This document shows positions 30,711 to 39,030 of a stretch of DNA of 64,000 nt, piece after piece. Location of the stretch: NCBI RefSeq assembly GCF_000422645.1, contig NZ_AUGL01000010.1, positions 120,141 through 184,140 of the forward strand. The letters run 5' to 3'. The notes under the pieces are model-generated. The model was not told the DNA's origin. It ran no database searches and saw only the letters and a list, made by a program, of their open reading frames with translations. The stretch comes from Ferrimonas futtsuensis DSM 18154. GTDB lineage: Bacteria > Pseudomonadota > Gammaproteobacteria > Enterobacterales > Shewanellaceae. A program made the position numbers and the translations under genes. Position 1 is the first letter of the stretch. Every line of letters begins with the position of its first letter.

Positions 30711-31418
30711 ATGATGGCACGACTGCTGGTGATCGAAGACGACGAGGACATCAATGCCCTGGTGTCGCTGAACCTGGAGGCCCTGAACCATGAGGTGGTG
30801 AGGGTCAGGGATGGCCGGGAGGGGTATGAACTGGCCCACAGCGGCGAGTTCGACCTCATGGTGCTGGACCTGATGCTGCCCGGCATGGATGGCCTCACCC
30901 TGTGTCAGACCCTGCGCCAACAGGGGTGCATCACCCCCATCATGATGCTCACCGCCCGCAACACCGAAGTGGACCGGGTGGTGGGGCTGGAGAGCGGCGC
31001 CGACGACTACCTGAGCAAGCCCTTCAGCGTCCGCGAACTGCAGGCCAGGGTAAAATCCCACCTGCGGCGGGCCGAGCTCAGTCGCCAGAACCACCAGCCC
31101 GCTGCGGCAACCCTGACATTTGGGCCGCTGCAGCTGGATCCGGAGCGCCGTGAACTTCGGCTGTCGGGCAGAAATGTGGAGCTCACCAGCACCGAATTCG
31201 ATCTGCTCTGTTACCTGGCCCGCCATCCAGGCCGGGTGTTCAGCCGGGAACAACTGCTGGAATCGGTATGGGGTTATCAGCACAGTGGTTATCAGCATAC
31301 GGTCAACTCCCACATCAACCGTCTGCGGGCCAAGCTGGAGCAGGATCCGGCCAACCCCGAGTATGTGCTTACCGTGTGGGGCGTAGGATACAAGTTCAAT
31401 GACAAGCTTTCCGATTAA
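30711..31418 (+). CDS. OmpR/PhoB-type response regulator
   Basis: 235 aa. The receiver domain has acidic pocket EDDED, phospho-Asp in LMVLDLMLPGMDG (about Asp53) and Lys in DYLSKPF; the winged-helix C-terminal domain has the typical LTSTEFDLLCYLARHPGRVFSREQLL pattern (written in parts: TSTEFDLL, GRVFSREQLL) and VNSHINRLRAKLE. MMARLL at 30711 is used because GGGAG lies 7 bases before. It overlaps the kinase gene by 20 bp, so the two form a two-component pair, probably controlling the spondin genes upstream. Confidence 0.93.
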   Translation: MMARLLVIEDDEDINALVSLNLEALNHEVVRVRDGREGYELAHSGEFDLMVLDLMLPGMDGLTLCQTLRQQGCITPIMMLTARNTEVDRVVGLESGADDYLSKPFSVRELQARVKSHLRRAELSRQNHQPAAATLTFGPLQLDPERRELRLSGRNVELTSTEFDLLCYLARHPGRVFSREQLLESVWGYQHSGYQHTVNSHINRLRAKLEQDPANPEYVLTVWGVGYKFNDKLSD

Positions 31419-32874
31419 CTCCCTGTTCTCCAGGCTTGCCCTGGTCCTGATGGTCAGCTTCCTGTTGCTGGGACTGATGCTGGTGCAGTTGAGCCGTCAA
31501 CTGGACGCCAGCTTTCAGGAGCAGGTGACCCAGAAGCTGCACCTCTCCCTGGCGGAGCACATCGTCCATGAAGGCCCACTGTTCATCGAGGGTAAACCGG
31601 ACCCGGCCGCCGTGGAGCGAGCCTTCCACAACATGATGATCCTGGGCAAAGGGTTCGAGTTCTACCTGCTCGCCCCCGACGGCACACTGCTCAACTACTC
31701 CGCCCCGCCGGAGAAGATTCGTCGCAAGCGCATCCCCACCGCCGCCATAGAGCAGGTCCTGGCGGGTCAGTCGACCCTGCCCCTGCGGGGACCGGATCCC
31801 AGGGATCCCATCCGCGAGAAGGTCTTCTCCGTGGCCCCGGTGATGATCGACGGGCAGATGCTGGGTTACCTCTACATCATTATCAACGGTGAGATCTACG
31901 ACTCGGTGGCTGCCCAGGTGGCGGACAGTGCCTGGCTGCCCTTCGCCCTGCTGATGCTGGGCAGCGGCGCCCTGTTCCTGCTGGCGTCCACCCTGGGTCT
32001 GTTTGCCTGGCTGACCCGCCCCCTGAGCCGGCTCAGTGACGCCATCGGCGCCATGGAAACCCAGGGATTCAAGACCCCCTCCCTGGCCCTGAATACCCCA
32101 GGCGCCGCCAGGGAGGTCCGCCAGCTGGAGCAGGCATTCAACACCCTGTCCCACCGTCTGCAGCTGCAGTACCGCAAGGTGAAGAGCGTCGATGAGATGC
32201 GCCGCGAACTGCTGGCCCACGTCAGCCATGACCTGCGCACGCCCCTGGCCTCGCTCCAGGGCTACCTGGAGACCTGGATGCTGCAGCAGCGCAAGGGACA
32301 ACAACCGGATCCCGCCTATGTGGAGATCGCCCAGCAGAACGCCGCCAAGATTCACAAGATGGTGGATCAGCTGATGGAGCTGGCCCGGCTGGAGAGCGAC
32401 CAGGTGCCCATGAGAATCGAATCGGTGAGCATTGCCGAGCTGGTGCAGGACGTGTTGCAGAAGTACCGCCCCGCCGCCGAGGCAAAAAAGGTGCTGCTGG
32501 ATGTCTCCCCCAAGGATCCCGGCCTGCAGGTGGCGGCGGACATCGAGAAACTGGAGCGGGTGTTCACCAACCTGGTGGACAACGCCTTGCGCCATTGCCA
32601 CTCAGGGGACAGCATCCGCATCCAGCTGCTGCAGGATGACCAGTTGGTGAAGGTGTCGGTGAGTGACTCGGGCATCGGCATCCCCGCCTCGGACCTGCCG
32701 CACATCTTCGATGCCCACTACAAGGCAGCCAACTCCATTCGCGGCGATGCGGCTCACTCAGGGCTGGGGTTGGCGATCACCAAGCGCCTGCTGGCCCTGC
32801 ACAAGAGCAGCATCGAGGTCTCCAGCAAGGTCCAGCAGGGCACCGAGTTCCGCTTCACTCTGCCCCTGGCTTAG
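31399..32874 (+). CDS. Sensor histidine kinase partner of the spondin-cluster regulator
   Basis: 491 aa. TM1 near residues 8-28 (LALVLMVSFLLLGLMLV), a periplasmic sensor of about 140 aa, TM2 (FALLMLGSGALFLLASTLGLF), HAMP (LTRPLSRLSDAIGAM), HisKA with HVSHDLRTPLASLQGYLE, then HATPase with the N box (NLVDNALRH), G1 (DSGIGI) and G2 (GLGLAI). The periplasmic loop would be in position to read the state of the spondin proteins or their ligand; that link is inference from operon order. Confidence 0.93.
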   Translation: MTSFPINSLFSRLALVLMVSFLLLGLMLVQLSRQLDASFQEQVTQKLHLSLAEHIVHEGPLFIEGKPDPAAVERAFHNMMILGKGFEFYLLAPDGTLLNYSAPPEKIRRKRIPTAAIEQVLAGQSTLPLRGPDPRDPIREKVFSVAPVMIDGQMLGYLYIIINGEIYDSVAAQVADSAWLPFALLMLGSGALFLLASTLGLFAWLTRPLSRLSDAIGAMETQGFKTPSLALNTPGAAREVRQLEQAFNTLSHRLQLQYRKVKSVDEMRRELLAHVSHDLRTPLASLQGYLETWMLQQRKGQQPDPAYVEIAQQNAAKIHKMVDQLMELARLESDQVPMRIESVSIAELVQDVLQKYRPAAEAKKVLLDVSPKDPGLQVAADIEKLERVFTNLVDNALRHCHSGDSIRIQLLQDDQLVKVSVSDSGIGIPASDLPHIFDAHYKAANSIRGDAAHSGLGLAITKRLLALHKSSIEVSSKVQQGTEFRFTLPLA

Positions 32875-32909
32875 GACGGCGGCCAATACACTCCCGGCAA
32901 AGCCCCTGT

Positions 32910-33395
32910 TCAGGGGCACCAGCCCGGACTGCCTGCGGGACGGGCCAGCCCCTCCGCGTCCAGCCGCTGCAGCAGCGACCGGCCATCCAGGGTGACATCG
33001 GCCACCATCCCGGTATCGGTGAGGGCCATCCCCTCCAGAACCATCACCTGCCCCGCCAGACGCTCATTGAGAAACACCACCAGGGCCCGGGCCAGGTTGC
33101 GCTCTAGGGGGCACTGGCCCGCCACCGAGGGCAACCTCATCCCCCGGGGCGTAAGCAGCACCTGGGGCTCGATGCCTGCGGGACGCGCCGACAGAGAGAG
33201 CCACAATCGGTCCCCCTCCATCCCCAGCACCCGCTCCACCCTGGCCTGATCCGACGTCAGGGCAGGCAACGGCAGCGGCGACGGCGGCGGACTCGATGCT
33301 GCCCCGACGGGAGCCTGAGGTTGACTATCATGACCCTGCAGCCCACCACACCCCGCCAGAGCCAGTATCAACAGCAACGCCGTTTTGCGCGCCAT
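32910..33395 (-). CDS. Small lipoprotein resembling a truncated thermonuclease (SNase) domain
   Basis: 161 aa from ATG 33395, signal and lipobox LALAGC. After a Pro/Ser-rich spacer, the C-terminal part RALVVFLNERLAGQVMVLEG, followed by DVTLDGRSLLQRLDAEGLARP, resembles the second half of staphylococcal-nuclease-like domains. The usual catalytic Arg/Asp/Glu pattern of SNase is not evident, so nuclease activity is doubtful. Its stop lies in a short hairpin (32902-32917) shared with the convergent kinase gene end. Confidence 0.6.
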   Translation of the reverse strand: MARKTALLLILALAGCGGLQGHDSQPQAPVGAASSPPPSPLPLPALTSDQARVERVLGMEGDRLWLSLSARPAGIEPQVLLTPRGMRLPSVAGQCPLERNLARALVVFLNERLAGQVMVLEGMALTDTGMVADVTLDGRSLLQRLDAEGLARPAGSPGWCP

Positions 33396-33528
33396 GGCAC
33401 TCTCCTTGAAATTGCACCTCTTCAGCCAAGATACCCAATTCCCCACAGCGATTCCTCAGAAAACGTTTTTTTCACGCCCCAGCGCGTATGCTATGCTGCA
33501 ACCAAAATTGTTGTAGGTGAAACAAAAA

Positions 33529-34578
33529 ATGAGTCAAACCCCATACCAGTGGAGTCTCTACCTGGTGCTCAGCCTTACCCTGGGATTCGCCCTGTTCCTA
33601 ATGGGCAGCGACACCCAGGCGCCCTTTACCACCCAGGCCGAGCTGCATCGCAGCGTCGCCAACATCGCCCCGGAGGTCTCCGGCAACCTGATCGCCGTTG
33701 AGGTGCACAATGGCCAAAAGGTGTCCGCCGGCAGCCACCTGATGACCCTGGATGACCGCAGCTATCAGCTGGCGGTGACCCAGGCCGAGGCAGACCTCAA
33801 ACAGGCTCAGCAGGATCATCTGGCCCGTCAGCAGGAGCTGGAGGTGGCGCACCTCACCCTGGCGCAGAAGCGTCAGCAGGCCAACAATGATCACCTTCGC
33901 CTTGAGCGCCACCAGACCCTGGTGAAGCGGGGACTGGTGACCCAGGAGCAACTGGATGACTCGGTGAACGCCGCCACTATTTCCGACGCGGCGGTGGCCG
34001 CCGCCCAGGCGGAGGTTCACCGGCTTGAGGCCCAGCTGTCGGAGCAGGAGGGCGACGCCGCCATCCTTCTGGCCCAGGCCAAACTGTCCAAGGCGGAGCT
34101 GGATCTGCAGCGCACCCGCATCCTTTCCCCCACCGAGGGCCGGGTCACCAACCTGCAACTCAGTGAGGGCAGCTACCTCAGCGCCGGCACCCCGGTGATC
34201 TTCCTGGTGGACGGCCAACGCCCCTGGGTCTACGCCGACTTCAACGAAAAGGGTGGCCGCTACCTTCAGCCGGGCCAGCCGGTGTGGGTGGTGTTCGACG
34301 CCCTGCCGGGACACCGCTTCCAAGGCGAGATCATCAACCGGGATCAGGCGGTGTACGACGCCTCCAGCGATACCGCCGGCCTGGCGGACGTCACCAACGA
34401 CAACCGCTGGATCCGAGAACAGCAGAAGGTTCGCACCCGCATCCGGGTGGCGGATCTGGATCCCGCCCTGATCTCCGGTGCCAAGGCCAGCGTCATGGTG
34501 CGCCGGGACGACAGCCTCTGGGGCCAGGTGGCGGGCGCCTGGATGGATGTGATCGCCCTGTTCCGCTACATCTACTGA
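33529..34578 (+). CDS. HlyD/EmrA-type membrane fusion protein
   Basis: 349 aa from ATG 33529 (a GTG four codons earlier is the alternative). One N-terminal TM (SLYLVLSLTLGFALFLMG), then the barrel-sandwich half VANIAPEVSGNLIAVEVHNGQKV, a long alpha-hairpin coiled coil (about 80-190), the second half RILSPTEGRVTNLQLSEGSYL, and a beta-barrel domain. Periplasmic adaptor of an efflux system; the next gene codes the DUF2955 inner-membrane partner, replacing an EmrB-type pump. Confidence 0.9.
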   Translation: MSQTPYQWSLYLVLSLTLGFALFLMGSDTQAPFTTQAELHRSVANIAPEVSGNLIAVEVHNGQKVSAGSHLMTLDDRSYQLAVTQAEADLKQAQQDHLARQQELEVAHLTLAQKRQQANNDHLRLERHQTLVKRGLVTQEQLDDSVNAATISDAAVAAAQAEVHRLEAQLSEQEGDAAILLAQAKLSKAELDLQRTRILSPTEGRVTNLQLSEGSYLSAGTPVIFLVDGQRPWVYADFNEKGGRYLQPGQPVWVVFDALPGHRFQGEIINRDQAVYDASSDTAGLADVTNDNRWIREQQKVRTRIRVADLDPALISGAKASVMVRRDDSLWGQVAGAWMDVIALFRYIY

Positions 34579-34585
34579 GGCCGAC

Positions 34586-35602
34586 ATGAACCAAGCCACC
34601 GACTGGAACCAGATACTGCGCATCACCGGCACGGTCACCCTGTGCATGCTGCTGGGGCGCTACCTGGACTTCACCTCACCGGTCTACCTGGCCCTGTTTC
34701 CGGTACTGGCGGTCACCAAGGCCAGGGACTACTCTTGGGCAGGCCTGGTCAGCCAGTTTCGTCCCGCCCTGCTGGCCAGCTTTGCCGCCCTGATCACCGT
34801 GGAACTGTTCAGTGACCACCCTTATGTGGTGTGGGCCCTGAGCCTGCTGCTGTTCGATCAGCTGCGCAAACGCGCCACCCAACCCGCCCGCATCGGCGCA
34901 CTGATCATGCCGGTGTTCAACTGGGTGATCGTGGTGGTGTTTGCCCAGGGCGGCAGTTTCGACATGGTCAACCGCTTCAAAGAGATCCTGCTCTCGATGA
35001 TCATCACCCTGGTGGTAATGAAGCTGTTTGCCATGCTGTTCCCCCCCCCACACACCCCTAAAGGTGCCCCGCCCCCCGAGAAGCCGGTCAGTTATCGGCA
35101 GAGGATGAACTTTGTGGTATTGCTGGGGCTGGGTCAGAGATTTCTGATGATGGTGGATATGCTGTCGGCCACCTTCTGCATGGTGCCGCTGATCCTGGCC
35201 GCCGCCCAGGTCAGCCAGGACAGCTACCTCAAGGTCCTCAGAGTACGCTTTATCGCCCAGGTGGGCGGCTGCGCCCTGGCGATGATCTTCATGGTGCTGC
35301 TGCTGGGCCATCAAACCATGTTACCCTTCTACGGACTGGCCCTGGGCCTGCTGATCCTGGCCATCGCCTATCAGATTGGCTCAACTCAGGGGCCGGATAA
35401 AGATCTCCATGGAGACGCCCTGCTTGGGGTCACCCTGCCCATTCAGCTCTATGTCGGCCCCAACCAGTTTGGCCTGGTGGACACCCTGCAGCGGGGCTGG
35501 CAACTGACCCTGGTATTGCTGCTACTGCTGACCCTGGGAAACCTGCTCTACCATCAGAGGCACCATGAACAGAACCATCACCGCCATTCCGGAGCTGGAT
35601 AA
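34586..35602 (+). CDS. DUF2955 family inner-membrane protein (FUSC-like efflux partner)
   Basis: 338 aa, with about ten hydrophobic segments in two clusters separated by a Pro-rich cytosolic loop (FPPPHTPKGAPPPEKP, about 153-168), as in FUSC/aromatic-acid-exporter-like permeases. The start ATG lies 7 bp after the HlyD-type gene. DUF2955 proteins regularly pair with such adaptors and are thought to export small molecules; the substrate is unknown. Confidence 0.85.
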   Translation: MNQATDWNQILRITGTVTLCMLLGRYLDFTSPVYLALFPVLAVTKARDYSWAGLVSQFRPALLASFAALITVELFSDHPYVVWALSLLLFDQLRKRATQPARIGALIMPVFNWVIVVVFAQGGSFDMVNRFKEILLSMIITLVVMKLFAMLFPPPHTPKGAPPPEKPVSYRQRMNFVVLLGLGQRFLMMVDMLSATFCMVPLILAAAQVSQDSYLKVLRVRFIAQVGGCALAMIFMVLLLGHQTMLPFYGLALGLLILAIAYQIGSTQGPDKDLHGDALLGVTLPIQLYVGPNQFGLVDTLQRGWQLTLVLLLLLTLGNLLYHQRHHEQNHHRHSGAG

Positions 35603-36020
35603 CAGCCTGACCTTCATCATGTCCCTGGCCCAGAAACAGTACCGGGCCATCTGCACCCAGAGATTGCAGCAGGAGTTTGACATCACCCTGGAGATGGTCG
35701 GCGCCATGAAGGTGCTCAACCATCTGGGCTGCATCCCCCAACAGCAACTGGCGGACGTGCTCAAGCGAGACAGGTCGGTAACCAAACGACTGGTGGACAA
35801 CTGCATCAAGCGGGGCCTTATCTGCGCCGGTAAGAGCGACGCCAACCGCAAGGCTCGCATGCTCAGCCTCACCGAGGAGGGGGAACGGGTCAACCTCGCC
35901 TGTACGCCCCTGCTCAAGCAGGTCCAGACTCAGTTTTTCGAGGGGGTCAGCGAGCAGGAGCAACGCCTGCTCAGGGGGATCCTGGAAAAGCTGGTGCGCG
36001 AGGATGTGCGCACCCAGTAG
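35565..36020 (+). CDS. MarR family transcriptional regulator
   Basis: 151 aa, starting inside the end of the DUF2955 gene (38-bp overlap, AGAGG in front). Winged helix visible: LNHLGCIPQQQLADVLKRDRS, then VTKRLVDNCIKRGLI and the wing SDANRKARMLSLTEEGE. As the last gene of the HlyD-DUF2955 operon it is likely its local repressor, responding to an exported compound. Confidence 0.92.
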   Translation: MNRTITAIPELDNSLTFIMSLAQKQYRAICTQRLQQEFDITLEMVGAMKVLNHLGCIPQQQLADVLKRDRSVTKRLVDNCIKRGLICAGKSDANRKARMLSLTEEGERVNLACTPLLKQVQTQFFEGVSEQEQRLLRGILEKLVREDVRTQ

Positions 36021-36051
36021 CGCCATCCATGGCGACTTACCGAAAGGGTAA

Positions 36052-36501
36052 TCAGTTCAATTTGATCTTGGGCAGGGCCCCATCCGCCCTGCTGAGCGCA
36101 CCGGGGGCGGTCTCCAGCAGCTTCGGCGGGCTCTTATGGCCACAGCACTTGCTGGACTTGGGCTTGCAGGGGCGCCCCTGGGCCGCATCGGTCAGCGGGT
36201 TGGTGGCGATGCTGCCGTCCAACACCTGGGCGATGGTGGCGCCCCGGGTCAGTCGCTCCACTTCGATGCCGGCATTGAGCAGACGAGCCAGGGAGCGCTC
36301 GCCGATGTTGCGCAGCACCACCTTGGTGACCTGCATCTCCTTGAACACCTTAACCAGGCGCTTCTTCTGGCCGCAACCTCCGTCCTGGCTGTTGTCGATG
36401 CGGACCAGTTGTCCCTCATCGCTGTAGACCGCAAAGGCGTTGGCCTTGGCAAAGTGTCCGGCCACCCGGGCCCGGTCGGTTACTGGCATGGCAATGGCCA
36501 T
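36052..36501 (-). CDS. NifX/NifB-type (dinitrogenase iron-molybdenum cofactor) domain protein
   Basis: 149 aa; the N-terminal 100 residues (MAIAMPVTDRARVAGHFAKA, IGERSLARLLNAGIEV) are the COG1433 fold that binds Fe-S/Mo clusters in NifX and NafY. The tail adds Cys and Lys clusters (CKPKSSKCCGHKS). Such solo proteins without nitrogenase genes are widespread in anaerobes and metal reducers, role unknown. It sits 2 bp after the DUF134 regulator gene, in the same operon. Confidence 0.85.
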   Translation of the reverse strand: MAIAMPVTDRARVAGHFAKANAFAVYSDEGQLVRIDNSQDGGCGQKKRLVKVFKEMQVTKVVLRNIGERSLARLLNAGIEVERLTRGATIAQVLDGSIATNPLTDAAQGRPCKPKSSKCCGHKSPPKLLETAPGALSRADGALPKIKLN

Positions 36502-36503
36502 AA

Positions 36504-36812
36504 CTACTGCTCCTTTTGTTCTTCAGGGAAGGGCAAGCTCGACTCCATCTCCAGCGCCTGGCCCCGAATCAGGGCAGACACCACCTTGCGGCGTGCCGAA
36601 GTCACTATGTTGCCCAGGGTCTGCCGGGATACCCCCATCGCCTCCGCCGCCTGCTGCTGGCTCATCCCCTCCATGTCGGTGAGGCGCATCGCCTCAAGTT
36701 CATCGGCGCCCAGGGGCACCTTGGTCAGCTCCTTGCCGGGCACACCATTGGGTTTGTACAAGCTGTAAGGGGCGCAGCAGCGCACCTTGCGGGTGAGTTT
36801 GGGTCTGGGCAT
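36504..36812 (-). CDS. DUF134 family DNA-binding protein
   Basis: 102 aa from ATG 36812 (MPRPKLTRKVRC; AGGTGG in front). Has the typical RPKLTRKV start, an LEAMRLTDMEGMSQQQAAE helix and the recognition helix MGVSRQTLGNIVTSARRKV, a sigma-region-4-like HTH. Cysteines (CC near residue 12) may bind a metal. DUF134 genes often pair with NifX-like genes, as here. Probably binds the palindromes directly upstream and controls its own operon. Confidence 0.85.
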   Translation of the reverse strand: MPRPKLTRKVRCCAPYSLYKPNGVPGKELTKVPLGADELEAMRLTDMEGMSQQQAAEAMGVSRQTLGNIVTSARRKVVSALIRGQALEMESSLPFPEEQKEQ

Positions 36813-36826
36813 ATCCACCTCATATC

Positions 36827-36877
36827 TGGCATATGCCAATAACCTTAGCGCGAGTAACTGGCATATGCCAGTTACTC
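36827..36877. promoter_or_regulatory. Paired palindromic operators upstream of the DUF134 gene
   Basis: TGGCATATGCCA at 36827-36838 recurs inside a perfect 26-bp palindrome at 36852-36877 (arms GAGTAACTGGCAT and its complement). The centres are 32 bp apart, about three helical turns, as expected for cooperative binding of a dimer to one DNA face. The most likely binder is the DUF134 protein itself. Confidence 0.75.
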
Positions 36878-36971
36878 AGTGAGAAAGGTGATCCGGCTAA
36901 CGACCCGGGTTCAGCGGAAACGGCTGCTGGGAAAGGGAAGGGCCACCACCAAGACTGTGGCGGCCAGAGGC

Positions 36972-37748
36972 TCAATTGCCGGCGTTGTGGTGGTCGCTGT
37001 GGGCCGGGGTGGGATGGCTGTGGTCGCTCTCCAGCTCCCGTTTGGGGTGGATATGCAGATGGCTGTGGGTGTGCTGATGGGGATGGCTGTGCATCACCGC
37101 CTCCAGCAACTCCCCCTGCTGCAGAATCACCGCCCGATTGGCCAGTTTCTCAATCACCGATTTATCATGGGAGACCAGGATCATCGCCAGATCCAGCCCC
37201 TGAAGCCTGTCCAGCAGCCGCTGCTGGGCCTGTTCATCCAGGCCATTGGTGGGTTCATCCAGCAGCAACACTCTGGGACGCATCGCCAGTACCGACGCCA
37301 GGGCCACCAGCCGCTTCTCGCCGCCGGAGAGGCGGTGGGTGATGCGATCGGCGAAGGCTTCCAGCCCCAGGCTGGCCAGGGTCTCCCTGGCCAGGGCGGT
37401 GGCCTCCTTCTGGTCCATCCCCTGATTGAGGGGACCAAAGGCCACGTCTTCGATCACCGTCGGGCAGAACAGCTGGTCGTCGGAGTCCTGAAACAGCAGC
37501 CCCACCTGGCTGCGCATCTGGTGAAAGTCCGCCTCGTCACCACAGGGCTGACCAAAGGCCAGCACCTGTCCCTCTCGGGGGCGGCGCAGCCCCACCATCA
37601 GCTGCAGCAGGGTGGACTTACCGGCGCCGTTGCCCCCGACCAGGGCCAGGCGCTCGCCAGGATTCAGGGTCAGGTTCACTCCCTGAAATACGGGACGCTC
37701 TCCGTAGCCGAAGGCCAGATCGCGCAGTTCAATCAGTGGGTGACTCAT
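36972..37748 (-). CDS. ECF-type Ni/Co transporter ATPase with His-rich tail
   Basis: 258 aa CbiO/NikO-type ATPase: Walker A GGNGAGKST near 38-46, Q-loop LLFQDSDDQLF, signature LSGGEK, Walker B VLLLDEPTNGLD. The last 40 residues carry about 13 histidines (HSHPHQHTHSHLHIH, then DHSH and SDHHN), an added metal-binding tail. ATG at 37748 overlaps the stop of the CbiQ-type gene. Energises uptake of nickel or cobalt with the four genes upstream. Confidence 0.93.
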   Translation of the reverse strand: MSHPLIELRDLAFGYGERPVFQGVNLTLNPGERLALVGGNGAGKSTLLQLMVGLRRPREGQVLAFGQPCGDEADFHQMRSQVGLLFQDSDDQLFCPTVIEDVAFGPLNQGMDQKEATALARETLASLGLEAFADRITHRLSGGEKRLVALASVLAMRPRVLLLDEPTNGLDEQAQQRLLDRLQGLDLAMILVSHDKSVIEKLANRAVILQQGELLEAVMHSHPHQHTHSHLHIHPKRELESDHSHPTPAHSDHHNAGN

Positions 37749-38503
37749 AACTGGGTCTCCAGCAGTTTCAGGCTCAGGGCCAGGGAGGTAAACAGGGCCA
37801 GGTGCAGACTGTCCATCGCCTGCCACTCGCCTTTGTGGATCAGATAGAAGCGCCCCTGGAAACCACGACAACGCATGGCGGCCAGCACCCGGGTGGATCG
37901 CTCCATGGAGCGGATCAGCATCATACCAATCAGCCAGCCCAGAGTACGCCAGGTGTGCAGGTTACTGCCAGGCTTGAAGGCTCGGGCTCGCATCGCCTGA
38001 CGCAAGCGCCGGTACTCCTCCAGCAGCACGAACAGGTAGCGCACCGTCATCAGGAACAGGTGCACCAGTTTGTCCGGCACCCCCAGACGGGCCAGGGCGT
38101 GACCCAGCCGCTCAGGCTCCATGCTGCCCAGCAGGGTCAGCATCCCCACCACCATGGTGTTGGCACGAAGCAGCACCACCAGGGCTCGTTCCAGACCCTC
38201 GGCAGTTAGGGTCTGGCCCAGCCCTTGCCACAGGGGTTCTCCGGGCAGGGTAAAGGGCAGGGAGATCAGCAGCAGGACCATCAGCCCCTCTACCGCCAGC
38301 AGGCGTTTGAACAGGGCCTTGAAGGAGAGGCCCACCAGAGGCACCAGGCTAAGGGCAAACCCCAGGGAAAGCGCCAGAGGCAGGGGGTGACTCAGGCCCA
38401 GGGTCACCGTCAGCAACACCAGGGCACACAGCACCCTCAGCCTGGGGTCACTGCGCTCCAGCCAGCGGGGCTGCTGGCTTTTGAGCCAGAGGCCGTCGTT
38501 CAC
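37745..38503 (-). CDS. ECF transporter transmembrane component (CbiQ/NikQ type)
   Basis: 252 aa integral membrane protein with about five TM helices and the coupling-helix pattern EYRRLRQAMRARAF. The GTG at 38503 overlaps the stop of the preceding gene (GTGA), indicating coupling; a GTG six codons earlier is also possible. Links the CbiM-type substrate component to the ATPase. Confidence 0.9.
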   Translation of the reverse strand: MNDGLWLKSQQPRWLERSDPRLRVLCALVLLTVTLGLSHPLPLALSLGFALSLVPLVGLSFKALFKRLLAVEGLMVLLLISLPFTLPGEPLWQGLGQTLTAEGLERALVVLLRANTMVVGMLTLLGSMEPERLGHALARLGVPDKLVHLFLMTVRYLFVLLEEYRRLRQAMRARAFKPGSNLHTWRTLGWLIGMMLIRSMERSTRVLAAMRCRGFQGRFYLIHKGEWQAMDSLHLALFTSLALSLKLLETQL

Positions 38504-39030
38504 CGACGTCCCCGCCACCACATCGCCACTCCGGCGATGCCAAAGATCATCCCCAGTCCGCCGACGACGTCAGACAACCTGGCTCTGTCCTCGGCCTGTT
38601 GCAGTTGTTGACGCAGTGGCCCCACCTGGCGGGCCACCGCCTGCTCAATCATCGACAGCAGCTGTTGCTGATCCAATGCCTGAGGCTCGTCTGCCTGGCC
38701 TGGCTGAGGAGACGGCTGTGCGCCCTGAATCTCATCGGCGCTCACCGGCCAGCGGACCTGATGGCCATCGCCGGTATCCACCAGCAGCTCAAGATCCCTG
38801 GGCTCTTCGGGCTGATAGACAAACTCGCCGTTTTCATCCGGGGTCAGGGTGGCCAGCAGGGAGCCGTCGAAGGCCAGCACCTGGACACTGGCCCCGGTGG
38901 CAGGACCGCCGCCGGCGAAGTAGACGCTGCCGTGTACCCGGCCTCCTTCACCATAGGCAAACACCTTGAGCAGGTGGGCCTGAACGGCACAGCTCATCAC
39001 CAGGGCCAGGCCCAGAATCCAAGATCTCAT
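38500..39030 (-). CDS. NikL-type accessory component of the Ni/Co transporter
   Basis: 176 aa: signal peptide (MRSWILGLALVMSCAVQAH), a carboxypeptidase-regulatory-like beta domain (GRVHGSVYFAGGGPATGASV), a Pro/Gln-rich spacer, a coiled coil and one C-terminal TM (VVGGLGMIFGIAGVAMWW). The mature protein begins AHLLKVFA, with a His right after the cleavage site as in NikL/CbiL-like proteins. Overlaps CbiM by 4 bp (ATGA). Confidence 0.8.
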   Translation of the reverse strand: MRSWILGLALVMSCAVQAHLLKVFAYGEGGRVHGSVYFAGGGPATGASVQVLAFDGSLLATLTPDENGEFVYQPEEPRDLELLVDTGDGHQVRWPVSADEIQGAQPSPQPGQADEPQALDQQQLLSMIEQAVARQVGPLRQQLQQAEDRARLSDVVGGLGMIFGIAGVAMWWRGRR

